Below are positions 34,043 through 41,462 of a DNA stretch of 64,000 bases, one piece after another. The DNA lies in contig NZ_JAEMUW010000019.1 of assembly GCF_016598485.1 (NCBI RefSeq), forward strand, positions 62,001 through 126,000, read 5' to 3'. Origin of the DNA: Micromonospora coerulea. Lineage in GTDB: Bacteria; Actinomycetota; Actinomycetes; Mycobacteriales; Micromonosporaceae. Made by a program: the position numbers and the translations under genes. The notes under the pieces were generated by a model. The model was not told the DNA's origin and made no database searches. It saw only the letters and a program-made list of their open reading frames with translations. The stretch's first letter is position 1, and each line of letters starts with the position of its first letter.

Positions 34043-34529
34043 GAGTCATGCGAGTGGGTGACTAGCTGGGTGACGACTGGGATGCACGCGGGCGGACGAG
34101 CACGGACGCCGGGGGGCCGTTGCAGCAGCTAACTGGGTATATGGCAACAGGTCAAGACACCGTGTTGGTTGCCCGGGGGGCTGCCCAGAGCGTCTCGCTC
34201 GGTCGAGAACGTGTTGGTACATGCCGCACACGGTAGAGACTGCCCACACTCGCCACGCGCCGGACATGACACGCCGTCAACGACCACGGGCCCGAGTACC
34301 CGGCCGGACAGCCTCGCGGCCCTGCCGGGCGGTCCAGCAGGCCGACCGCGGCCTGACAGCACGCGCGCTACGACTGGCGACGACGAGCACGAGCAAGGAC
34401 GGGCGGCCGTGGACGCTCGCGGACCGTTTGGCCCGCTCGACCCAGACGCCCACGCAGCTCAGCCGCCGCTGACGTGCCGCACTCGTCGAGGTGGTCGGCG
34501 GTTCGTTGCTCACCGCGGTCGCGAAGGTG
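34043..34529. other. Non-coding or degraded island interval
   Basis: 487 bases with several overlapping short frames on both strands, none with a good ribosome site or recognisable domain. It shows stretches rich in Arg/Thr/Pro codons in all frames, as expected from random GC-rich sequence. No RNA gene or strong hairpin was seen. It lies downstream of the toxin gene and could be the decayed remains of integrase or other cargo. Confidence 0.55.
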
Positions 34530-34952
34530 CTACTCGATTCCGGCCAGCCGAAGAGCATTCTCGAGCTGACGGAGCTTCGCGGTCGATAGAGCCCCCGCCC
34601 GCTCGATCAAGTATTCCCGCGTCAGGGTGACCAGCCACGTGCAAAAGACGCGGCCGCCGTGAGGAAGCGCGACGCGCACAACGCCTTCGTGCGGAAGCCC
34701 TTCGCGAGTTCCGATCTCCACTTCCACGCCCACACCACCGATGTCGGTGCCCGCGGAGGCAATGATCTGCTGCATCGCTCGGGGATCAGACGCCGCTTCT
34801 CCCGACAAGACCACGAACCCGCTTTTCTCATCGGTGGTTGCGGGGGCGACGATCTGCATCGCCCGGAACCCCTCGGGCGCCTGTTCTCCCGACAAGAGCA
34901 CAACGGGGCGCTTCTCGTCGATGAGCGCCCACCACACCTCGCCGCGCTCCAC
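34530..34952 (-). CDS. MazF/PemK-like toxin (type II growth inhibitor)
   Basis: 140 residues from GTG 34952, five bases after GGGAGGAC; longer upstream frames run across the attachment repeat and are rejected. The opening VERGEVWWALIDEKRPVVLL matches the MazF/PemK family start, where the protein usually begins RGEVWWVDL. The beta-rich middle has the IVAPATT segment and a conserved-type GLPHEGVVRV strand. These toxins are ribosome-independent mRNA interferases. An antitoxin normally overlaps upstream, but here only about 90 non-coding bases separate the start from the island edge. It may be an orphan. Confidence 0.75.
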   Translation of the reverse strand: MERGEVWWALIDEKRPVVLLSGEQAPEGFRAMQIVAPATTDEKSGFVVLSGEAASDPRAMQQIIASAGTDIGGVGVEVEIGTREGLPHEGVVRVALPHGGRVFCTWLVTLTREYLIERAGALSTAKLRQLENALRLAGIE

Positions 34953-35040
34953 TCGTCCTCCCAACGCAGGGCGGCCAGCGAACGCTAATGCGCCACGCAA
35001 GGCCGCCTGATCCCGCTGACGGTATCCCCGTCCTTCGGGC

Positions 35041-35080
35041 GCAGGCGCGAAACCTGCCGTGCCCACCCTGCACCACCAAC
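35041..35080 (+). repeat. Right attachment-like repeat (tRNA-Val 3' end copy)
   Basis: A direct, imperfect copy of 31335-31374 (34 of 40 identical), including the T-arm, the acceptor 3' strand and the CACCACCA run beyond it. Six substitutions, two in the T-loop, show that it is not a functional tRNA end and that the event is old or the site imperfect. Confidence 0.7.
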
Positions 35081-35107
35081 ATGGGAGTGCTCCAGCGGGA
35101 TCCGCGG

Positions 35108-35698
35108 TCAGCGCACCCGGTCGAGGAAGTCCCGGGAGCGCTGCGCCACCAGGGCCGTCGCCGTCGCGTCGTACGACGGCAGCGAGCTGTCGGTGAACAG
35201 GTGCCGGTCGCCCGGGTAGACGAACAGCTCGGCCAGGTCGGACCCGACGATCCCAACCAGCTCGCGGGCGGCGTCGATGTCGCCCTCCAGCGCGAAGAAC
35301 GGGTCCTTGTCCATGCCGTGGATCTGTACCGGGACCCCGTCGGGCCACGGCCCGAGGGCCCACTCGTCGGTGACGGGGAGGCAGGACTCGTAGAGCAGGG
35401 CGCCGCGGGCGCCGGGCCGGGTCTGGGCGAGCCGCTGCGCCGTGGCGGCTCCCCAGGAGAAGCCGGCATACACCAGGCCCTCCGGCAGGTCGGCCACCGC
35501 CCGGTCGGCGCGCTCGTCGAGCACCTGGTCCCCGATCCGCTTCGTGAGCGCGATGCCGTCGTCGATCGCCGCCGGTCGCTCCCCGTCGAACAGGTCCGGC
35601 GTGTGCACGGTGTGCCCGCCGGCGCGCAAGCGTTCGGCGAAGGCGCGCACCCCGTCGGTGAGTCCCTGGAGGTGGTGGAACAGAACGACGTGGGCCAT
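35108..35698 (-). CDS. Dienelactone hydrolase family protein
   Basis: 196 residues from ATG 35698; the frame continues upstream only as antisense to the regulator gene. It is an alpha/beta hydrolase of DLH size, opening MAHVVLFHHLQGLTDGV, with the nucleophile elbow GFSWGAA. Here a serine replaces the cysteine common in classical DLH. The C-terminal FVYPGDRHLFTDSS carries the catalytic histidine. The reaction is ester or lactone hydrolysis in the cytoplasm; the substrate is unknown. It is divergent from an ArsR-type regulator with a 17-bp palindrome between them, so it is probably that regulator's target. Confidence 0.85.
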   Translation of the reverse strand: MAHVVLFHHLQGLTDGVRAFAERLRAGGHTVHTPDLFDGERPAAIDDGIALTKRIGDQVLDERADRAVADLPEGLVYAGFSWGAATAQRLAQTRPGARGALLYESCLPVTDEWALGPWPDGVPVQIHGMDKDPFFALEGDIDAARELVGIVGSDLAELFVYPGDRHLFTDSSLPSYDATATALVAQRSRDFLDRVR

Positions 35699-35708
35699 CT
35701 CTACACTC

Positions 35709-35725
35709 CTGTCATCGGACGACAG
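35709..35725. promoter_or_regulatory. Palindromic operator candidate between hydrolase and ArsR-type gene
   Basis: CTGTCATCGGACGACAG, an inverted repeat with one mismatch in eight pairs. It lies 11 bases upstream of the hydrolase start and 37 bases upstream of the regulator start, in a locally AT-rich 63-base gap. Confidence 0.5.
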
Positions 35726-35761
35726 TGATCGAATGATCCAGAATTTTAGAACGGTCGAGAT

Positions 35762-36346
35762 ATGTCGGTCAATGACCAGGTCCCGGACTACGACCTCGAC
35801 GAGATGGTCGTGGTCACCGCGCCCGAGCAGCTGCGTGCGCTGGCCGACCCGCTGCGCGGCACCCTCCTGGAGCTGCTCCTCGAGCGGGCCGCCACGGTGA
35901 GCGAGATGGCCCAGGCGGTCGACCGTCCCAAGAGCAGCGTCGCGTACCACGTGAACCTGCTCGTCAACGCCGGCCTGCTGCGTGTGGTGCGCACACGCCG
36001 CGTGCGAGCGATCGAGGAGCGGTACTACGGCCGGGTCGCCCGCACGCTCTACATCGGGGTGCTGAACCGCCCCGAGGACAAGCAGGTGGTGGCCGCCATC
36101 AACGGGCTCTCGGAGGCGGCCGCCGAGTCCGCTGCCGCCCACGCGGCCGACGAGCTACGGTGCACGCTCGTCCACGCCCGCATCCCGGTCGAAGAGGTGC
36201 GGAACTTCTGGGCGGAGGTCCAGGAGCTCGCCCGCCGCTTCGCCCAGATCCCCCGGTCCGGCGATCAGGTCTACGGCTTCGTCGCCGGCCTCTACCCCAC
36301 GAACGTGCCGACCCTCCCGGACGCCGAGCGCTCCCCGACCGACTGA
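35762..36346 (+). CDS. ArsR-type winged-helix transcriptional regulator
   Basis: 194 residues. The N-terminal half has the HTH_20/ArsR pattern: APEQLRALADPLRGTLLELL, then TVSEMAQAVDRPKSSVAYHV as the recognition helix and LLVNAGLLRVVRTRRVRAIE as the wing. The C-terminal half is helical, as in the larger subgroup that senses organic ligands rather than metals; there is no metal-binding Cys pair. It is divergently transcribed from the dienelactone-hydrolase gene and probably represses it. Confidence 0.87.
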   Translation: MSVNDQVPDYDLDEMVVVTAPEQLRALADPLRGTLLELLLERAATVSEMAQAVDRPKSSVAYHVNLLVNAGLLRVVRTRRVRAIEERYYGRVARTLYIGVLNRPEDKQVVAAINGLSEAAAESAAAHAADELRCTLVHARIPVEEVRNFWAEVQELARRFAQIPRSGDQVYGFVAGLYPTNVPTLPDAERSPTD

Positions 36347-36447
36347 CGCGCCCCCTACCGACACTTGCGGGCGGTGGCGCCGGTGCCATTGCCCACGAGT
36401 CGGCGAGGAAGGCCACGTGTCCGCGCGAGTCGCGGTCAGGTGAAGCG

Positions 36448-37554
36448 TCATCGGCGGGGCAGCGCGAGATCCATGTCGAGCCAGTCGGCCAGATCCCTGA
36501 TCTCGCACTCCACCGCGGCGGACATGGCCCCGTCGAAGGCCACATCCTCGTGGACCGCGTCGACCCGGAGCACCCCGGCCTTCCGGTCGGCGGTGGCGTC
36601 GAGCTTGCCGACCAGTCGATCGCCGTACAGGATCGGCAGCGCGAAATATCCGGACCGGCGCTTGCTCGCGGGCTTGTACATCTCCAGTTGGTAGTCGAAC
36701 TCGAAGAGCTCGGTGGTGCGCCTGCGGTCCTGTATCAGCCGGTCGAACGGGGACAGCAACGCCGCGCGGCCCGCGAACGGCTGGGCCAGGTGGGCGGGGT
36801 CGACCCGCCACTGGCCGGGGACGCCCTCGACGACGGCCGGCTCTCCGGCGTCACCCACGTCCAGCGGCTCGACCGGGCACTCCGGTCCCCGGGCGCGCGC
36901 GATGCCCAGCGCGTGCAGCCGTCGTTGGTCGCGGACGCGGCGCGCCTCGTCGGAGGGGACCACCGGGTCGTCGGGGTAGACCCGGGTCGCCAGGTCCCAC
37001 AGCCGGTCGCGGGCCCTGCGCCCGGCGATCGCGACCTCGCCCCGCCGCACCATGAACTCCAGCAGTTGGGTGACGTTGCGGTTGTTGGTCCACCCGGTCG
37101 ACTTCCACGGCACCGTGCAGGTGTCCGGGAGCTCGCGCGAGGGCAGGGGCCCCATGGCGCCGAGCCGATCGAGGATGTCGCGCCGACACGCGTCGTTGGC
37201 CCGTACCCAATCCCGGTTGGCCTCCTGCCAGTCGCGCAGCTCTCCGCGACCGGGCCACCCGGCCATCTCCGCGCGGTACAGGGCGAGGTCTTCGCTCGGC
37301 CGGATCATCGCCCGAAGTTCGAGCAGGGCGCGGTCCGCGAGGGCGGCCGTCAACTGCGCCGGCGAGTACGACGAGCCGAGGCGACTCCACGCCACGAGAT
37401 CGGCACTCGGCGCGATGGCGCCGGTCGGGTCGATCTGGAGCAGCGTCAGGTGGCGCACCACGTCGAGCAGGCCGGTCGGCCGCGGGCTGTCCAGCAGTTG
37501 CGCCCGCACGGCGATGCGGCGGGCGTCGAGGCGCGACAGCTCGTGGACGGCCAC
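36448..37554 (-). CDS. Winged-helix DNA glycosylase family protein (YcaQ/AlkX-like, HTH_42)
   Basis: 368 residues, ATG start. It begins ELSRLDARRIAVRAQLL and has LTLLQIDPTGAIAPSADLVA with the QxD-type motif associated with YcaQ/AlkX activity. Tandem winged-helix domains follow, and the C-terminal half shows ALLSPFDRLIQDRRRTTELF and the YFALPILYGDRLVGKLD strands. E. coli YcaQ unhooks interstrand crosslinks and AZL-type relatives protect natural-product producers from DNA alkylators. This could be housekeeping repair or self-resistance; no biosynthetic cluster is visible in the window. The family call is strong. Confidence 0.87.
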   Translation of the reverse strand: MAVHELSRLDARRIAVRAQLLDSPRPTGLLDVVRHLTLLQIDPTGAIAPSADLVAWSRLGSSYSPAQLTAALADRALLELRAMIRPSEDLALYRAEMAGWPGRGELRDWQEANRDWVRANDACRRDILDRLGAMGPLPSRELPDTCTVPWKSTGWTNNRNVTQLLEFMVRRGEVAIAGRRARDRLWDLATRVYPDDPVVPSDEARRVRDQRRLHALGIARARGPECPVEPLDVGDAGEPAVVEGVPGQWRVDPAHLAQPFAGRAALLSPFDRLIQDRRRTTELFEFDYQLEMYKPASKRRSGYFALPILYGDRLVGKLDATADRKAGVLRVDAVHEDVAFDGAMSAAVECEIRDLADWLDMDLALPRR

Positions 37555-37629
37555 GAGCCGAGGCTAGACGACGGGTCCGACCGGGAGCCACCGCTGCGGT
37601 CGGAGTGCCCGGGACGGCAGCGGTGACCG

Positions 37630-38052
37630 TCAGGCCGCAGTGAGCGGCAGGGTGTAGCGAACGCCGGGGCGACCGTCGACGACGAGGTCCGACGCCGCCG
37701 TGAATCCGGCCCGTCGGAGCACCGCCATCGACGCCGGGTTGTCCCGGGTCGTGACCGCGGTCAGCGTGACGAGGCCGTACGCCGTGGTGGCGAGCCGGCA
37801 CACCTCGCGTACCGCCGCCGTGGCGACCCCCCGGCCGCAGGCGCGCTCCCCGATCCGGTAACCCGGCTCCGCCGAGCCGTCCGCGACGTCCACCAGATTG
37901 ACCCGGCCGATCAGCTCGCCCCGATGATCAAGGACGACGTGGAAGTGGATCAGGCCGGCGTCCTGTTCGGCCGCTCCAACCTGATCACCCGGACAGCGTA
38001 CGGATGGCCGGGCGGCAAGGAACCGCGGCCGCGGACCGACCGGCCCGGCGGG
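37630..38052 (-). pseudogene. GNAT acetyltransferase lacking its N-terminus
   Basis: The frame opens directly after the in-frame TGA of the upstream secreted-protein gene. It has no ATG, GTG or TTG until GTG 37893, which would give only 87 residues. The conserved part runs HFHVVLDHRGELIGRVNL, GYRIGERACGRGVATAAV (acetyl-CoA loop) and TTRDNPASMAVLRRAGF, all typical of RimJ-like GNATs. The first 40-50 residues of a normal enzyme are replaced by Pro/Arg-rich sequence. It is either a 5'-truncated pseudogene or starts at a non-canonical codon. Confidence 0.7.
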
Positions 38053-38580
38053 TCAGGGCGCGGTCGGTTCACACTCCGCGGCGAACGTGTCGAAGGCGAC
38101 GGTGACGGTGCCGTCGGCGTTGATCGTGCTGTGGTTCGTGATCCGGATCGACGCGTCGTTGCCCGGTCCCGGGCCGACGATCTGGAACACCAGTTGCTGG
38201 GTCGACGTGATCGGCAGTGACCCGGATCCCTGGTTGTAGACGAAGAGGTTGACCCGGGTGCTGACGTACCGGTCCCCGGTCGTCTCGCCGGTGCCGTGCA
38301 CGCTCGACTGGGTCTCGACGAGGTGGACGTGGAAGCCCCCGGTCTCGTCGACGGTCACGTGGTACAGCTCGGAGATCGTGCCGTCGAGGTCGACGACCTC
38401 GCCCAGGCCGCCGTTGGCGCAGGGCAGGAAGAGGGACAGCTCCAGCGGGGCCCGGAGGATCCGGGTGGTGGTCTCCGCGGCGTACGCCGGCGCCGGCCCG
38501 GCCACCAGGACCAGCGACGGTGCCAGCAACGCTGCCGCCGAGGCGAGCCGGACCGGACCGGTGGCTCTGATCTTGTTCAT
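38053..38580 (-). CDS. Secreted hypothetical protein
   Basis: 175 residues with a clear signal peptide: MNKIRATGPVRL, a hydrophobic core, and cleavage near APAYAAE. The mature part of about 140 residues is predicted beta-rich, with GFHVHLVETQSSVHGTG and TSTQQLVFQIVG. Two cysteines (LPCANG and AAECEP) could form a disulphide. No named family is recognised; similar small secreted beta proteins are common in actinomycetes. It is divergent from the sulfotransferase gene with 150 bases between starts. Its TGA is in frame with the GNAT remnant downstream. Confidence 0.75.
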   Translation of the reverse strand: MNKIRATGPVRLASAAALLAPSLVLVAGPAPAYAAETTTRILRAPLELSLFLPCANGGLGEVVDLDGTISELYHVTVDETGGFHVHLVETQSSVHGTGETTGDRYVSTRVNLFVYNQGSGSLPITSTQQLVFQIVGPGPGNDASIRITNHSTINADGTVTVAFDTFAAECEPTAP

Positions 38581-38730
38581 GGCGATCGTCCTTCCGCGGA
38601 CGTCCCGGCCGTGACCGACCGGGGATCACCCCGGAATCTGCTCGCGGTGGGTAAGAGTGTCAATACCGTACGCGTGTCGCGCCGGGATAATCCGGTTGTC
38701 GCCGCTGGCGTCCGTCGATTGGCTGGTGCC

Positions 38731-39474
38731 ATGGCCGACGTCGACTCCTACTTCATCTGCGCCACGCCCCGCACCGGCAGCTCGCTGCTCTGCGGCCTGC
38801 TCGCCTCGACCGGGGTCGCCGGGCGGCCGGAGGCGTACTTCCGGGTGCCCGACGAGCCGGCCTGGGCCGGCCGCTGGGGACTGGACCCCACCGCCTTCGA
38901 CTACGGCGACTTCGTGGCCGCGGCGCTGGCCGCCGGGCGGACGGGCAACGGGGTCTTCGGGGCGAAGCTGATGTGGGGAACGCTGGACCGGGTGGTGGAC
39001 GGGCTGGCCACGGTCCACCCGGAGCTGGCCGGCGCGGACGACGTGCTGCTGCGGCGGGCCTTCGGGCGGACCGCCTTCGTGCACCTGCGGCGCGACGACG
39101 TGCTCGCCCAGGCGGTGTCCTGGCTGCGCGCGGAGCAGACCAACCTCTGGTACGTCGGCTGCCCGGACGCGAACGGCGCGGAACCCCGGTACGACCACGA
39201 CGGGATCGACGACCTGGTCCGGACCATCGACGCGCACCAGGCGGCGTGGGAGGAGTGGTTCGCCGCGTACCAGGTGACGCCCCACCGGGTGCGCTACGAG
39301 GAGCTGGCCGCCGACCCGGCCGGGGTGACCCGGAAGGTGCTCGGCTTCCTCGGGCTCGAGCTGCCCGCCGGCGCGACGATCCGCCCCCGGCACCGGCGCC
39401 AGGCCGACGCGCTCAACCGGGAGTGGATCGACCGACACCGGGCCGGGGGGCGGCTGCCCGACTCCGACGGCTGA
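38731..39474 (+). CDS. Stf0-type sulfotransferase
   Basis: 247 residues. The 5'-phosphosulfate loop of PAPS binding is CATPRTGSSLLCGLL (residues 10-24), and the 3'-phosphate site is in FVHLRRDDVLAQAVSW. The C-terminal VRYEELAADPAGVTRKVLGF is the usual Stf0 end. In mycobacteria Stf0 sulfates trehalose at the 2-position for sulfolipid synthesis; here the acceptor is unknown, possibly a trehalose- or sugar-containing lipid. No other sulfolipid gene is adjacent. Its left neighbour is a divergent secreted protein and a purine permease follows 241 bases later. Confidence 0.88.
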   Translation: MADVDSYFICATPRTGSSLLCGLLASTGVAGRPEAYFRVPDEPAWAGRWGLDPTAFDYGDFVAAALAAGRTGNGVFGAKLMWGTLDRVVDGLATVHPELAGADDVLLRRAFGRTAFVHLRRDDVLAQAVSWLRAEQTNLWYVGCPDANGAEPRYDHDGIDDLVRTIDAHQAAWEEWFAAYQVTPHRVRYEELAADPAGVTRKVLGFLGLELPAGATIRPRHRRQADALNREWIDRHRAGGRLPDSDG

Positions 39475-39573
39475 TGGTGACGTTGCCCACGCCGCCCGGG
39501 CGTACGCCTAGCGGCAGGTCATTCGGCGTTGCCCGGCGGTTAAGGTGGGCGGGCGAAGTCGCTCCCTGACCGG

Positions 39574-39645
39574 GGTGCGGCTTCGTAGCGCTTCACGGGA
39601 TCCGTGGAGCCCGGCCGTTCCGACGTTCTCCGGGCCAACCGCACC
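39574..39645 (+). ncRNA. Possible structured leader (three-way junction) of the NCS2 permease gene
   Basis: Three nested stems can be drawn: GGTGCGG 39574-39580 with CCGCACC 39639-39645; CACGG 39594-39598 with CCGTG 39602-39606; GCCCGG 39609-39614 with CCGGGC 39630-39635. All are perfect and meet at one junction. It begins about 140 bases upstream of a purine-permease start, where a riboswitch would be expected. It matches no riboswitch consensus known to me, and GC-rich DNA yields chance stems. Confidence 0.3.
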
Positions 39646-39715
39646 GGGACGGCTGCACCCCCACCGCCCTACCGGCACGTCCGGTGGGCCAACCCGGAAC
39701 GGAGTAAGCCACGCC

Positions 39716-41206
39716 ATGAGCGTGACTACGCAGGATCCTGCTGTCCCGGCCGAGCCGACGGAACCCGCCGAGCGCGGCCGTCTCGACCGCTTCTTCGAGA
39801 TCACCCGGCGGGGCTCGACCGTCAAGCGCGAGGTGCTCGCCGGGCTCACCACCTTCGCGACGATGGCCTACATCGTCGTGCTCAACCCGCTCATCATCGG
39901 CACCGCGCCGGACGCCGACGGCAAGCTGCTCGGCATCGCTCCGGTCGCCGGGGTCACCGCCCTCGTCGCCGCGGTGATGACGATCCTGATGGGCGTCATC
40001 GGGCGGGTGCCGTTCGCGGTGGCGACGGGCCTGGGTCTCAACGCCTTCGTCGCGTACGCCGTCGCCTCCCAGATGACCTGGGCCGAGGCGATGGGCCTGG
40101 TCGTCATCGAGGGTCTGATCATCACCGTGCTGGTGCTGACCGGCTTCCGCAAGGCCGTGTTCCGGGCCATCCCCGCCGAGCTGAAGGCGGCCATCGCCGC
40201 CGGTATCGGCCTGTTCATCGCGCTGATCGGCTTCGTCGACGGCGGCCTGGTCCGGCGGGTGCCGGACGCCGCCGGCACGACCGTGCCGGTGCAGCTCGGC
40301 GGCGACGGCACGCTACGCGGCTGGACGACCGTGGTCTTCCTGGTCGGCCTGCTGGTCACCGGCATCCTGGTCGCCCGCAAGGTCAAGGCCGGCATCCTGA
40401 TCGGCATCGTGGCGACCACCGTCGTCGCGGTGATCGTCAACGCGCTGGCCAAGCCGGGTCCGGCGTTCGTGGACGGCAAGCCGAACCCGACCGGGTGGCA
40501 GCTGAACGTGCCGACCCTGCCCGACCCGCTGATCAAGGCGCCCGACCTGCACCTGCTCGGCAACGTGTCGTTCACCGCGTTCGCGCACGTCGGCGCGATG
40601 ACCGCCCTGCTGCTGGTGTTCACCCTGGTCCTCGCCGACTTCTTCGACGTGATGGGCACCACCGTCGGCCTGGCCAGGCAGGCCGACCTGGCCACCGCGG
40701 ACGGCACCGACATGCCGCGGCTGGGCAAGGTGCTCTTCGTCGACGGTGTCGCCGCGGTCGCCGGTGGCGCCGGCAGCGCCTCCTCGGCCACCACGTACGT
40801 CGAGTCGTCCTCGGGCATCGCCGACGGCGGCCGGACCGGTCTGACCAGCGTGGTCACCGGCCTGCTCTTCCTGGGCGCGCTCCTGCTCACCCCGCTGGTG
40901 TCGCTGGTGCCCAGCGAGGCCGCCGGCCCGGCGCTGGTCGTGGTGGGCGCGCTGATGATCCGTCAGGTCAAGGACATCGACTTCACCGACGTCGGCGTGG
41001 CGGTCCCGGCGTTCCTGACGATGACGCTCATGCCGTTCACGTACTCGATCACCAACGGCATCGGTGCCGGCTTCGTCAGCTGGGTGGCGATCCGGGTGGC
41101 GCAGGGCAGGGCCCGCCAGATCCACCCGCTCCTGTGGGCGGTCGCGGTGGCCTTCGTGTTCTACTTCGCCATCAACCTGGTCAAGGCCGTCACGGGCGTC
41201 AGCTGA
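39716..41206 (+). CDS. NCS2-family purine permease (AzgA-like)
   Basis: 496 residues; ATG 39716 follows GGAG. The hydrophilic start ends in GRLDRFFEITRRGSTVKREV, the AzgA-type opening, then TFATMAYIVVLNPLIIG as first helix. ATGLGLNAFVAYAV is the NCS2/AzgA substrate-region motif and VTALVAAVMTILMGVIGRVP the next helix. ADFFDVMGTTVGLARQADL and ASSATTYVESSSGIADGGRT match the second substrate motif. It probably imports adenine, guanine or hypoxanthine with protons. It is a single-gene unit with a long leader and a strong downstream hairpin. Confidence 0.92.
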   Translation: MSVTTQDPAVPAEPTEPAERGRLDRFFEITRRGSTVKREVLAGLTTFATMAYIVVLNPLIIGTAPDADGKLLGIAPVAGVTALVAAVMTILMGVIGRVPFAVATGLGLNAFVAYAVASQMTWAEAMGLVVIEGLIITVLVLTGFRKAVFRAIPAELKAAIAAGIGLFIALIGFVDGGLVRRVPDAAGTTVPVQLGGDGTLRGWTTVVFLVGLLVTGILVARKVKAGILIGIVATTVVAVIVNALAKPGPAFVDGKPNPTGWQLNVPTLPDPLIKAPDLHLLGNVSFTAFAHVGAMTALLLVFTLVLADFFDVMGTTVGLARQADLATADGTDMPRLGKVLFVDGVAAVAGGAGSASSATTYVESSSGIADGGRTGLTSVVTGLLFLGALLLTPLVSLVPSEAAGPALVVVGALMIRQVKDIDFTDVGVAVPAFLTMTLMPFTYSITNGIGAGFVSWVAIRVAQGRARQIHPLLWAVAVAFVFYFAINLVKAVTGVS

Positions 41207-41214
41207 CCGGCGTC

Positions 41215-41259
41215 GACGCGCCCCCGCTGCCTCCGGCCCGACGGCAGCGGGGGCGCGTC
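41215..41259. terminator. Hairpin terminator after the purine permease
   Basis: A perfect 17-bp stem (41215-41231 with 41243-41259) and an 11-base loop, starting nine bases after the stop. Confidence 0.88.
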
Positions 41260-41462
41260 GTATCCGCCTCCCGGGCTATGGTGCCCGGGCGCCTCGCCGG
41301 GCGACCCGACTGCCTGCACGAGTACGGCCACCGCCAGTCCCCGCCGCCGGGTCGGCTGTCCACCCGGGTCGCCGATGAGTTTGCGGCGTCGTCGGCGTTA
41401 CATCAGGTGTGCCCCGTCGACGATGGTCGCGGGACATGCCGACGAGTGACGGAGGAGTCAGG

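Larger units (their letters stand above)
31335..35080. mobile_element. Small remnant genomic island at tRNA-Val
   Basis: About 3.7 kb between the two direct tRNA-end repeats. It is visibly less GC-rich than both flanks, with A/T third positions in ltrA, and is less densely coding. It carries an LtrA-like membrane protein, a truncated cupin gene, two small hypothetical genes and a MazF/PemK-type toxin. No integrase, excisionase or relaxase was recognised, so it looks like the decayed remainder of an integrative element. The interpretation rests on the repeats, composition and cargo type. Confidence 0.65.

Noticed and set aside
34221..34472. 83-codon frame in the island
   Set aside because: It has no ribosome site and an Arg/Thr-rich composition, overlaps other equally random frames, and shows no family resemblance.
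31360..35080. Integrase or excisionase in the tRNA-Val island
   Set aside because: All frames in the island were read; none shows the tyrosine-recombinase R..HxxR..Y pattern or a serine-recombinase domain.
35041..35080. A second tRNA gene at the right repeat
   Set aside because: Only the T-arm and acceptor 3' strand are present, with T-loop changes and no D- or anticodon arm upstream.
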